The notes under the pieces are model-generated. The model had not been told where the DNA came from. It saw only the letters and a list, made by a program, of their open reading frames with translations, and did not search any database. From the NCBI GenBank assembly GCA_944390275.1, contig CALXPL010000001.1:124001-188000 (forward strand): a DNA stretch of 64,000 nt, given 5' to 3'. Within the stretch, counting starts at the first letter, position 1, and each line of letters opens with the position of its first letter. Below are positions 8,192-16,242 of the stretch, in pieces. Origin of the DNA: an uncultured Alphaproteobacteria bacterium (GTDB lineage: Bacteria > Pseudomonadota > Alphaproteobacteria > RF32 > CAG-239). Made by a program: the position numbers and the translations under genes.

Positions 8192-8944
8192 ATGAAAAAA
8201 GTTAAAATTCGTATATATATTGACACCGCGATGGATAAAGGCTTTGAGATTAATCTTAATGAAACTCAAAGCCATTATCTTTGCCATGTTATGAAAGCCT
8301 CTCTCGGCGCTAATGTCCTCTGTTTTAACAATAAAGATGGTGAATTTCTTTCTTCGGTCTCAAAAATATCAAAAAAATCTGTTTCTCTTTCATTGCTCGA
8401 GAAAACTCGCGATTTTGAACGCGTTTCCGATACACAACTGATATTTGCTCCTGTAAAAAAAGAACAAACTGACTATATTATTCAAAAATCAACAGAACTT
8501 GGCATTCGCTCTTTGCTCCCTGTTATTACGAAATATACAATGAATGAGCGAATTAAAACAAATCGCTTTAAACTCCAAGCCATCGAAGCTTCTGAACAAT
8601 CTCGACGTGTTGATATTCCTGAAATTTTTGAGCCTATAGATTTTGCTCAACTTATCGCTTCTTGGGATAAAAAAAGAACGCTTTTCTATTTTGATGAAAC
8701 CGGTCTTGGCAAAACTATCCTTCAAACATTTTCTCAAGCTAAAAAAGACAATCTGTCCTGCATTTCCTTTTTAATTGGACCAGAAGGCGGTTTTTCTCAA
8801 AATGAACTTAATATTCTTAGAAATTCCCCTTTTGCTATCGGAGTTTCTTTGGGAAAAAGAATATTGCGTGCCGAAACAGCCGTTGCTGCTGCTTTATCTT
8901 GTTGGCAAGCCATCGCCGGAGATTGGAACGATATTGTCAAATAG
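8192..8944 (+). CDS. rsmE: 16S rRNA (uracil1498-N3)-methyltransferase
   Basis: A 250-residue SPOUT-class methyltransferase that methylates U1498 of 16S rRNA. An N-terminal PUA-like part is followed by the SPOUT knot with the signature LIGPEGGFSQNEL and, near the end, SLGKRILRAETAVAAAL, which form the SAM-binding trefoil. QKSTELGIRSLLPVIT is also typical. Length is normal. It follows an exported protein gene by 5 bp and is followed 8 bp later by an Hpt gene, so 7653-10034 is likely one unit. Confidence 0.95.
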   Translation: MKKVKIRIYIDTAMDKGFEINLNETQSHYLCHVMKASLGANVLCFNNKDGEFLSSVSKISKKSVSLSLLEKTRDFERVSDTQLIFAPVKKEQTDYIIQKSTELGIRSLLPVITKYTMNERIKTNRFKLQAIEASEQSRRVDIPEIFEPIDFAQLIASWDKKRTLFYFDETGLGKTILQTFSQAKKDNLSCISFLIGPEGGFSQNELNILRNSPFAIGVSLGKRILRAETAVAAALSCWQAIAGDWNDIVK

Positions 8945-8952
8945 GTGGTTTT

Positions 8953-9303
8953 ATGTCCTTGTTATTTAATAAATCTACTCCCGAATCTTATGCCGTTTCT
9001 CTTGGGTTTCCCGTGTTACTTAATTTGTGGCTAGATTATCTTGAAGACTGCGAATCCAAGTTTCAAAAAATTGAAACTCTCTTAAAGAAAGAGGATTGGA
9101 ACAACTTGCGAATCCTTTTTCATAGTTTGAAATCTTCTTCTTTAATTTTTGGTCTTGACAAATTTTCAGAATTGTGTACAAAAATAGAGCGTAATATTTT
9201 ACAAAATGATATTTCAGATAACTTTATTTCTGAAATTAATTCTGTTAAAAATTTGTGGCTCGAAAGTACGCATGAGGCTATGGCTTACTTTCAGCCCAAG
9301 TAA
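8953..9303 (+). CDS. Hpt-domain phosphotransfer protein
   Basis: A 116-residue protein from the ATG at 8953, preceded by AGGTGG. An upstream in-frame start at 8899 lies inside rsmE and is unlikely. The centre (about 55-75) is FHSLKSSSLIFGLDKFSELC, which fits the Hpt signature H-x-LK-(G/S)-S-x-x-x-G, with His57 as the likely phosphorylated residue. The usual Gly after Lys is Ser. It is all-helical and cytoplasmic, and stands alone without kinase or receiver domains. It would pass phosphate between a hybrid kinase and a response regulator encoded elsewhere; the nearest sensor-like gene (16243) lacks a kinase. Confidence 0.7.
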   Translation: MSLLFNKSTPESYAVSLGFPVLLNLWLDYLEDCESKFQKIETLLKKEDWNNLRILFHSLKSSSLIFGLDKFSELCTKIERNILQNDISDNFISEINSVKNLWLESTHEAMAYFQPK

Positions 9304-9320
9304 AAAAGGCTGAAATAAAT

Positions 9321-10034
9321 ATGATTCAAACACATCAACAAAGAGAATTTGTTCCTTTACCTGTTCAAGTCGCAGGTATTTATGATTGGCTTTACTCCAA
9401 TAAAGATATTTATTCTTTTTTGGATAATGATTTATTTGTCAACTTTATTACGTTAGGTTTTCATAAAAAACTTGTTGATAGCCTTCTTAAAGAAATCAAA
9501 CCAAATTCTCACGTTTTGCAATTAGGCTGTACCTTTGGGTTACAAATGGAAAATGTGGCTTATCAAATTGATGAAGACGGAACATACACAATTATTGATA
9601 ACAATAAAAAACAAATAAAACGCTGCCAAAAAAAATATGAATTTCTTTTTAATAATATGAAATTTAAATTTGCTGATGCTGCTAATTTTAAAATTGAACA
9701 AAAATTTGATTGTGTGATTTGCTATAATTTACTTCATGAACTTCCTCCTCTTTCAAAAGTCAATGTCGTTTGTAACACCCTTAACTCCTTGAATTCCGGA
9801 GGGAAAGCTATTTTTATAGATTATCATAATCCTGCAAAATATCATCCTTTGCGCTATTTTATGCGTATGTTTAACCGCTTATACCAACCCTTTGCGGAAA
9901 AGCTCTGGGAACGGTCCATTGATTCCTATGCGCAAAATGTCAATGTTGCTGACTACACTTGGACAAAGACAACCTTTGGGTTGGGAATGTATCAAAAAGT
10001 TGTGGCGACAAAGCGTAATCTTCTTAATTTGTAG
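9321..10034 (+). CDS. RquA-like SAM methyltransferase-fold protein
   Basis: A 237-residue Rossmann-fold protein of the UbiE/COQ5 superfamily. Motif I is altered to VLQLGCTFG (about 65-73) instead of the usual D-x-G-x-G. The features that suggest RquA, which converts ubiquinone to rhodoquinone for anaerobic fumarate respiration, are the N-terminal FLDNDLFVNFITLG segment, CYNLLHELPP (about 135), IFIDYHNPAKYHPLRY (about 160-180), PFAEKLWERSI and the ending FTWTKTTFG-like stretch. These agree with RquA as I remember it, but no alignment was made. It could otherwise be a generic class I methyltransferase. It follows the Hpt gene by 17 bp and its end overlaps the convergent phosphatase gene by 11 bp. 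Confidence 0.6.
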   Translation: MIQTHQQREFVPLPVQVAGIYDWLYSNKDIYSFLDNDLFVNFITLGFHKKLVDSLLKEIKPNSHVLQLGCTFGLQMENVAYQIDEDGTYTIIDNNKKQIKRCQKKYEFLFNNMKFKFADAANFKIEQKFDCVICYNLLHELPPLSKVNVVCNTLNSLNSGGKAIFIDYHNPAKYHPLRYFMRMFNRLYQPFAEKLWERSIDSYAQNVNVADYTWTKTTFGLGMYQKVVATKRNLLNL

Positions 10035-10506
10035 TTTTTTTTGAAATAATCATATTTAAAATATTTTGACATGCACTTTCTATCATTTCATAAACTCTAT
10101 CAAAACCGTCATGATAATACGGATCAGGAACTTCTTGCCCATATTCCGGCGCATAACGCAAAATTAATTCTACCTTTGCATAATTATAGCGTTCGTCATT
10201 TTGCGGACGTATATACTCAAGATCCTCATAGTTCCTTTTATCCATCGCGAGAATTAAATCATATTTCATAAAATCTTCTCTTCTGATGGGTCTTGATCTT
10301 AAATCGGTTATATCTATTCCGTGTTTTGCAGCACAAATTACAGATCGGTTATCTGGAGCATCTCCTGAATGGTAAGAACTTATTCCTGCCGAATCGACGA
10401 TAATATCACCTTCTAATCCCCTATTCTTTACAATTTTCCGCATTATTCCTTCCGCTGTCGGAGAGCGGCATATATTGCCCGTGCATACAAATAGAATTTT
10501 AAACAT
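10024..10506 (-). CDS. Low-molecular-weight protein-tyrosine phosphatase
   Basis: A 160-residue cytoplasmic phosphatase. The P-loop FVCTGNICRSPTAE (residues 6-19) holds the nucleophilic Cys8 and Arg14 of the C-x5-R-S signature. The general acid Asp sits in the VPDPYYHD motif (about 125). Length is normal. Its ATG overlaps the stop of the upstream Lon-like gene (TAATG), so the two are translationally coupled. In other bacteria such enzymes often control polysaccharide kinases, but no such kinase is in this window. Confidence 0.93.
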   Translation of the reverse strand: MFKILFVCTGNICRSPTAEGIMRKIVKNRGLEGDIIVDSAGISSYHSGDAPDNRSVICAAKHGIDITDLRSRPIRREDFMKYDLILAMDKRNYEDLEYIRPQNDERYNYAKVELILRYAPEYGQEVPDPYYHDGFDRVYEMIESACQNILNMIISKKTTN

Positions 10507-12947
10507 TACAATCCACTACCTATGCATCCATGGGTTTCTCGTGCGTATTTGGCATATAATTGATAATAATCTTCTAATTTCTTTTGAACTTGATAATTTA
10601 CACTTCCTACCGGATATTTACCCTTCTTATCTAACTTACCGGCCGGAACTCCCGTCAATAATTCTATTCCATCATCAACATTATCTATTGCCCAAATATG
10701 GAATGTTCCTTCATCTACGGCTTTCTGTATGTCCTCTCTTAACATGAGATTATTTACGTTGGTTTTAGGAATAATTACTCCCTGTTCCCCTGTTAATCCA
10801 TTGTGCTGACAGACATCAAAGAAACCTTCTATTTTTTCATTTACTCCCCCAATCGGCTGGATTTCGCCAAACTGATTGATTGATCCTGTTACCGCTATAC
10901 TCTGCTTTATTGGAATTTCCGATATTGCTGAAAGCAAGCAATAATATTCTGTTGATGAGGCACTATCTCCGTCAACTCCTCCATAGGATTGTTCAAAGAC
11001 AATTGAGGCACTTAATGACAAAGGCGAATATTTTGCAAAACGATTAGCTAATAGTGATTGCAATATCAAGACCCCTTTTGAATGTATCGGTCCTGACATT
11101 TCTACTTCTCTTTCAATATTCAAAAATTCCCCTCTTCCCAATCGAACCTGTGCTGTTATTCTTGCTGGTTTTCCAAACGAATTTCTTGTAAAATTATATA
11201 CAACCAAGCCATTTATTTGCCCAACGCGACTTCCGGTAACATCCATTAAAATTGTTCCTTTATCAATTTGTTCCAGCATGGCTTGTTTTATTCTGTCGCT
11301 TCGATATATTTGTGCTTCTATGGCTTGTTCTATATGATTCTTTCCAATTTGGTTGGCTTTTGACTTTCTTGCCCAATAATCTGCTTCTCTTAACAAATCT
11401 CCTATTGAGGCAATATGAGCCGTTAACTTTTCCGTATCTTCCGCCATGCGTGATGAATACTCTATTACTCTTGCAACTGCTTGTTTATTTAATGAGCGAA
11501 GCTTTTTCTTTTTAGATAATGAACCTATTAATTTTGCATATTCAATTTCATTTTCATCCGTTCTATCCATAATGACGCCAAAATCTGCTTCAACTTTGAA
11601 ATAATCTGAAAAGTCAGGATCCCTTTCGCTTAATACTTCATATAAATCGGCATCACCTGTCAAAATAACTTTAACGTCTAAAGGAATCGGCTCCGGATCC
11701 AACGAAATTGTCGTAAATGTACTTTCATCACTCGGAGATTCAATCTTAATATTTTTTGAAGAAAGTGCACGCTTCAACGAATCCCAAGAATATGGTTGCA
11801 ACAACAGCTTCCTCGCATCCATTAAGAGGAATCCTCCATTTGCACGATGCAAAGCACCTGCCTTAATCAACGTAAAGTCCGTTAATAAAGCACCATACTG
11901 TTGTATTCTTTCTACTCTACCTACCAAATTTCCCTGAGTGGGATGATCTAATAAAACAATTGGGGCTCCGGAATCTTTTTCATGTTTTACAACAACATTT
12001 ACTTTAAATTTTGCAAATTTATCCTCTTCATTTTTATTCATTTTGGACAAGAGCGCCGTAAGAGCGTCTCCTCCGTCTTCTTGAACAGTTCCTTGCGGTT
12101 CCGGTAAAAATTCATCTATATTTGCTACAATATGATTTTGCACGTTTTTTAAAAAGTCTCCGGCATTCTTATTCCCTTTATATTTCTTCCGCAAATCATC
12201 TATCGGTTGTTTTACTGCCAGTTTGATAAATTTTTCTTTCAATGCCGAAATTTCTTTTCTTTGCTTATCTTCCCAATCCGGTAAATCTTGTGCAACATTT
12301 TCTATTTCTTGCTGCATTGCATTTAAATCATCTAACAAACTTTTTTTCTCATCTTCCGGCAATTCATCAAAGGCATCGGAACTTAAAACTTCTCCATTCT
12401 TTGTCGGCGCAACGACTATTCCTGCCGGCATATGCAGCAAGGAAACTCTTTTCCCTTTTGCTTTCTTTTGTAGTATCTTAATATATTCGTCCTTCTTTTC
12501 TTTAAATTTCGTACGAATTATCTCAAGATTGGCTTTATATTCTTCGCTATCCAAAATATCAGGGATTATGGTTGAAAAGTTTTCAATAAGAACATCTATA
12601 TCTTTAGCAAATTCCGTCGCTTCTCCTGCCGGAAAGTTAATTGCATGCGGTCTGTACGGCTCATCAAAATTATATACATAGGCCCAATCATCAGGGGTCG
12701 GACGAAGAGCGGCTTCTTTTTGTAAAATCCTTTTAACTAAACTGGTTTTTCCCGTTCCTTCAGGTCCTAAGCAAAACAGGTTATATCCTTTTGATTTTAT
12801 ATTAATACCAAGTTCAACGGCACTTATTGCTCTATCCTGCCCTAGTGCTGATAATCTTTCTTCTAATTCTGCTGTCGAAGAAAAATCAAATTTGCGAGAA
12901 TCACATTTTTTATAGAGTTCACTTGATGTTAATTTTTGTATAGCCAT
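10506..12947 (-). CDS. LonB-like ATP-dependent protease
   Basis: An 813-residue AAA+ serine protease of the Lon family, of the type lacking the long N-terminal LonA domain. The Walker A GPEGTGKTS is at residues 61-69. A long helical insertion (about 120-280) follows, then a GGFLLMDARKLLLQPYSW segment of the ATPase. The C-terminal protease domain has GVDGDSASS with the catalytic Ser at about 662 and GGVNEKIEGF with the catalytic Lys at about 705; both are intact. It should degrade damaged or regulatory proteins. The phosphatase gene is coupled downstream. Confidence 0.92.
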   Translation of the reverse strand: MAIQKLTSSELYKKCDSRKFDFSSTAELEERLSALGQDRAISAVELGINIKSKGYNLFCLGPEGTGKTSLVKRILQKEAALRPTPDDWAYVYNFDEPYRPHAINFPAGEATEFAKDIDVLIENFSTIIPDILDSEEYKANLEIIRTKFKEKKDEYIKILQKKAKGKRVSLLHMPAGIVVAPTKNGEVLSSDAFDELPEDEKKSLLDDLNAMQQEIENVAQDLPDWEDKQRKEISALKEKFIKLAVKQPIDDLRKKYKGNKNAGDFLKNVQNHIVANIDEFLPEPQGTVQEDGGDALTALLSKMNKNEEDKFAKFKVNVVVKHEKDSGAPIVLLDHPTQGNLVGRVERIQQYGALLTDFTLIKAGALHRANGGFLLMDARKLLLQPYSWDSLKRALSSKNIKIESPSDESTFTTISLDPEPIPLDVKVILTGDADLYEVLSERDPDFSDYFKVEADFGVIMDRTDENEIEYAKLIGSLSKKKKLRSLNKQAVARVIEYSSRMAEDTEKLTAHIASIGDLLREADYWARKSKANQIGKNHIEQAIEAQIYRSDRIKQAMLEQIDKGTILMDVTGSRVGQINGLVVYNFTRNSFGKPARITAQVRLGRGEFLNIEREVEMSGPIHSKGVLILQSLLANRFAKYSPLSLSASIVFEQSYGGVDGDSASSTEYYCLLSAISEIPIKQSIAVTGSINQFGEIQPIGGVNEKIEGFFDVCQHNGLTGEQGVIIPKTNVNNLMLREDIQKAVDEGTFHIWAIDNVDDGIELLTGVPAGKLDKKGKYPVGSVNYQVQKKLEDYYQLYAKYARETHGCIGSGL

Positions 12948-13018
12948 TTTCTTATTTTCCCATTATGATATTTATTATCTCGACTATAACTTCAGAAAGC
13001 TAATTTAGTGTAAACATT

Positions 13019-14491
13019 ATGTTATATCTCTTACTTTTTTTACTCATTCCTCTCTTTGCAGCTTATATATTTTATGTAAGAATTAAAACCGACCATTTCT
13101 TTAAATTAGTCCTTAAAGGCTGTCTTAAAATAAAACAGCCTTTGGATTTCGCTTCTTATTTTTCTACACATTGTCTTCAGAATATTGTCAAATCTTTAAT
13201 TAAAAATCGAAAAATTAAAATTTTATTTTCTCTATCTTTAGGGAGAACGTCATCTGCCGAATCCTTTTTTAAGAATAAAAACAATCAAATCTGTTTTATT
13301 TTCCTGAAATCCTTAAAAAATTACAATGAAGGAATTTCTTTGTTGAAATCTTTGCCCGAAACTTCTTTATCATGGGAACTTCAAATCGAATTAGCAGAAC
13401 TTTACTTCCTTACGGAACATTATGCTTCTGCCGAAAAAATTCTTCAAAAAATTCCTAGTAAACATATTTCTCGGTACGTTCAAGCAAAAAAATGCTATTA
13501 TTTGGCTCATTTTTGCTTAAAACAAGGAGATATGCTTAACGCTTCTTCTTTAGCTAATAAAGCGGCACTCTTGTTTAAAAAAGAAAAAGCTTATCTTGAA
13601 GAGGCTAAAACATATTTATTATCCGGAACTATCTATCGTATTGCCGCTGTTGAAGACGTTTCTCATCTCATGCTTTCTCAAGCCGAAAAATTATTTTGTG
13701 CCCTTGACTATAAACCGGGGAAAGCCGAAGCACTAGGAAATTTAGGAATGCTTTGGACTATGCGAGAAAATTATATTGACGCCGAAAAATATTTTTTACA
13801 AAGTTTACAGATTAATCTTGAATTGAAACGCTATGAAGCCGTTGGTCTTATTTATAATCAACTTGCTTTACTTTATCTTGTACAAAAACAATATCTTTCT
13901 TCCCTTGTTTATATTAGAAAAGCAATGAATGTTTTTCGCAAGTCAAAACATTCTTTCGGAAATGCTTTTGGAAATATCCTCTATTCCTACCTTCTTTATG
14001 AAACACAAAATTGGCATAACCTTGAAAAACAGGCTCAATATACTTTAAACCTCTATGAAAAAATTAATGATTTGTCTTCCTATTTAGATTGTTTTTATTT
14101 AAAAGCTATTGCTTGTTTTGAGCAAAATAATCTCGTTATGGCTGAATCTTGCTTAAGAATCGTTATCGAAAAATCACTTCATCAAAATTGCTGTTTCCAT
14201 ATTGGAAATGCTTATAATCTTCTCGGACTTATCTTTCTGAAGCAAAACGATTTAGCTCGAGCTAAAAGCATTTTTTTGCAATCGGCTTCTTGGGAACAAA
14301 AAGAAGAACGCTTTTCTGCCGCAGCAACAGATTACGCTAATATTGCTCTTATTGAAACAAAACTCGGAAATCAAAAACAAGCACTGAAAACTTTCGAAAC
14401 AGCTCTTTCTTATGCTTCTGCTTTTTCTGAGAATGAGTTATCGAACTTTCTTCAAAAGAAAATTGATTCTTTAAAGAATAATTTGGAATAA
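13019..14491 (+). CDS. TPR-repeat protein with N-terminal membrane anchor
   Basis: A 490-residue protein. Residues 2-20 form a hydrophobic anchor (LYLLLFLLIPLFAAYIFYV). The rest is helical, with tetratricopeptide-like repeats clearest from about residue 230 on: A-LGNLGMLWTMRENYIDAEK, then YNQLALLYLVQKQYLSSLVY and AYNLLGLIFLKQNDLARAKS. Such repeats form a superhelix that binds proteins, so a scaffold role at the inner membrane is likely. Its end overlaps the convergent EEP-like gene by 21 bp. The partner is unknown. Confidence 0.75.
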   Translation: MLYLLLFLLIPLFAAYIFYVRIKTDHFFKLVLKGCLKIKQPLDFASYFSTHCLQNIVKSLIKNRKIKILFSLSLGRTSSAESFFKNKNNQICFIFLKSLKNYNEGISLLKSLPETSLSWELQIELAELYFLTEHYASAEKILQKIPSKHISRYVQAKKCYYLAHFCLKQGDMLNASSLANKAALLFKKEKAYLEEAKTYLLSGTIYRIAAVEDVSHLMLSQAEKLFCALDYKPGKAEALGNLGMLWTMRENYIDAEKYFLQSLQINLELKRYEAVGLIYNQLALLYLVQKQYLSSLVYIRKAMNVFRKSKHSFGNAFGNILYSYLLYETQNWHNLEKQAQYTLNLYEKINDLSSYLDCFYLKAIACFEQNNLVMAESCLRIVIEKSLHQNCCFHIGNAYNLLGLIFLKQNDLARAKSIFLQSASWEQKEERFSAAATDYANIALIETKLGNQKQALKTFETALSYASAFSENELSNFLQKKIDSLKNNLE

Positions 14492-15382
14492 CAAAGGATA
14501 GTTGCTATTTTTTTCTTTTCTTGTTAAAAATTCGACTTTTTTTAATCCTAATGCCTTATAACCTAGTACATTATATGTTGGGTGTGCCAACGGATTAAAT
14601 TTATATTTTCCATCGCTAAGAATGAAACGATTTTTTACTTTCATTCCTGTCTCTTCTAAAAACTTGTTAAAGTTTGATTGCCATGAACTTATTCCAAAAT
14701 CTCCAACCATAATTATTGGAATATTTTGTTCTAAAACAAATTCTGATAAATTCTTGAAAACCGATTTTTGTTCCTCTTCCCGCATTTTGGAAAAGTCTAT
14801 GTTTATAATCATAATTTCTCTTTCCGCCTTTTGAATAACAATGTATGATGCCGAAAGTGTTGAACTAAAATGAATTGTACCCGATCGAATCGCCGGAATA
14901 CCGCTTAGTATAAAACTTTTTCCTAAATCGGCATCTTCATGAAATAAACGGTAATTATCATCAACCACATTGTTTAAATTTTTTATGGGATTTACAGCTA
15001 TTATGTCTGCTTGTTTTTTATCTGCTTGAACTATTAAAGGTTTGATTTGTGAAACTTTATTTTGATAAACAATCCTTATTTCTTCTGTTCCCTGTCCCGA
15101 TGTATTAAAAAATATGTTGGAAGAAGAACTTAAAATTACACTATTTATAATTATAAAAAAAAGTATAATCCCACTATGAATAAAATATTTTATGCACATG
15201 GAATACACAAAAATTATTAATGTTATTATGTAATATTGAAATTGCCATTTTATAAAATGAGAAAAAAATACATTCTGTGGAGCAAATATTACAATTATTG
15301 TAAACAGTAAAATTAAAAGAATTGCAACATTTAGTACCGCTGTTCTGCGTTCTTGCCTTTTCTTTTGACTTAAATATCCCAT
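14471..15382 (-). CDS. Membrane protein with degenerate EEP domain
   Basis: A 303-residue protein. A basic N-terminus is followed by three hydrophobic helices (about 15-34, 45-63 and 68-92). The C-terminal 200 residues resemble the endonuclease/exonuclease/phosphatase fold, as in membrane-anchored family members. However, the usual GDFN motif reads VGDFGISSW and the final catalytic SDH motif reads SNYPLLFQI, so the catalytic Asn and His are missing. It is probably not an active hydrolase. I infer a relic or a binding role. Confidence 0.6.
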   Translation of the reverse strand: MGYLSQKKRQERRTAVLNVAILLILLFTIIVIFAPQNVFFSHFIKWQFQYYIITLIIFVYSMCIKYFIHSGIILFFIIINSVILSSSSNIFFNTSGQGTEEIRIVYQNKVSQIKPLIVQADKKQADIIAVNPIKNLNNVVDDNYRLFHEDADLGKSFILSGIPAIRSGTIHFSSTLSASYIVIQKAEREIMIINIDFSKMREEEQKSVFKNLSEFVLEQNIPIIMVGDFGISSWQSNFNKFLEETGMKVKNRFILSDGKYKFNPLAHPTYNVLGYKALGLKKVEFLTRKEKNSNYPLLFQIIL

Positions 15383-15485
15383 TTTAATTCTTTTTTATTG
15401 TTAACTCTATTCTTTAGATATATATTTTATCTCATTACAAATCAATGATTATTTCTTTGAATTAATTTTTTTCTTTCTGATTTTC

Positions 15486-16145
15486 TTATCTTTTTATACA
15501 AACATCCGGGGCTCTTAAGTAAAGAGGTTTGGGAAAATCTATCTTTTTATTTAAAAAATTTGTTAAACCGCAATATCCCAACTGTTCTATTGGCAAATAA
15601 TTTTCCATTCGAATTGCATGAAGACTCAACCCACTTGGTTTTGCTAAAAATCTTTCGACTCCATCGCCTATCATAGTAACTTTTTTATGACGAAGTTGAC
15701 TTATAATATTTTCATAACTGTCCGCTGCTGGTTCTGTGATTTTCTTTAATTGATAATCAAAAAGTTGGTAATAATAGTCTTCTCTCTTGGTTTCAATTAT
15801 AACCGCGTTAATTTCTGCCTTTTCTTCTTCTTCAAGGCTATGTATATAGGCCTCAAATGCAGAAACTCCTGTTACTTGTATTTTTTCATTTGTCAGACCA
15901 AATGTTCTGGCTGCCGCTATAGAAGAACGTACTCCTGTAAACGATCCTGGACCGGTACACACAACAACTAAATTTATATCTTCAAATGTAATATATTCCT
16001 TATTTAAAATATTTCTTATTTCCGGTAGCAAAACTTCGGATTGGCCATAATCCATATTTTCCATAAATTTACGCGAAATTTTGTTATCTTTTAACAAAAT
16101 TATTGAACAACTTGCTCCCGTGGTATCAAACGCTATTGTATACAT
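15486..16145 (-). CDS. tsaB: tRNA t6A modification protein TsaB
   Basis: A 219-residue member of the ASKHA fold that partners TsaD in making threonylcarbamoyl-adenosine at position 37 of ANN-decoding tRNAs. It begins YTIAFDTTGASCSIILL and contains VVVCTGPGSFTGVRSSIAAA (about 61-80), the hallmark of TsaB. Length is near the family norm of 220-230. It is read divergently from the PAS-domain gene. A rimI gene often follows tsaB but is not present here. Confidence 0.93.
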   Translation of the reverse strand: MYTIAFDTTGASCSIILLKDNKISRKFMENMDYGQSEVLLPEIRNILNKEYITFEDINLVVVCTGPGSFTGVRSSIAAARTFGLTNEKIQVTGVSAFEAYIHSLEEEEKAEINAVIIETKREDYYYQLFDYQLKKITEPAADSYENIISQLRHKKVTMIGDGVERFLAKPSGLSLHAIRMENYLPIEQLGYCGLTNFLNKKIDFPKPLYLRAPDVCIKR

Positions 16146-16242
16146 TTTTATTCACTACTTATATTTTTGAGTTTTACTATATTGCGTTTATATTATAGAA
16201 TCGCAAAAGAAACAATGATTTTAATACTTAGTTTGAAAAAAA

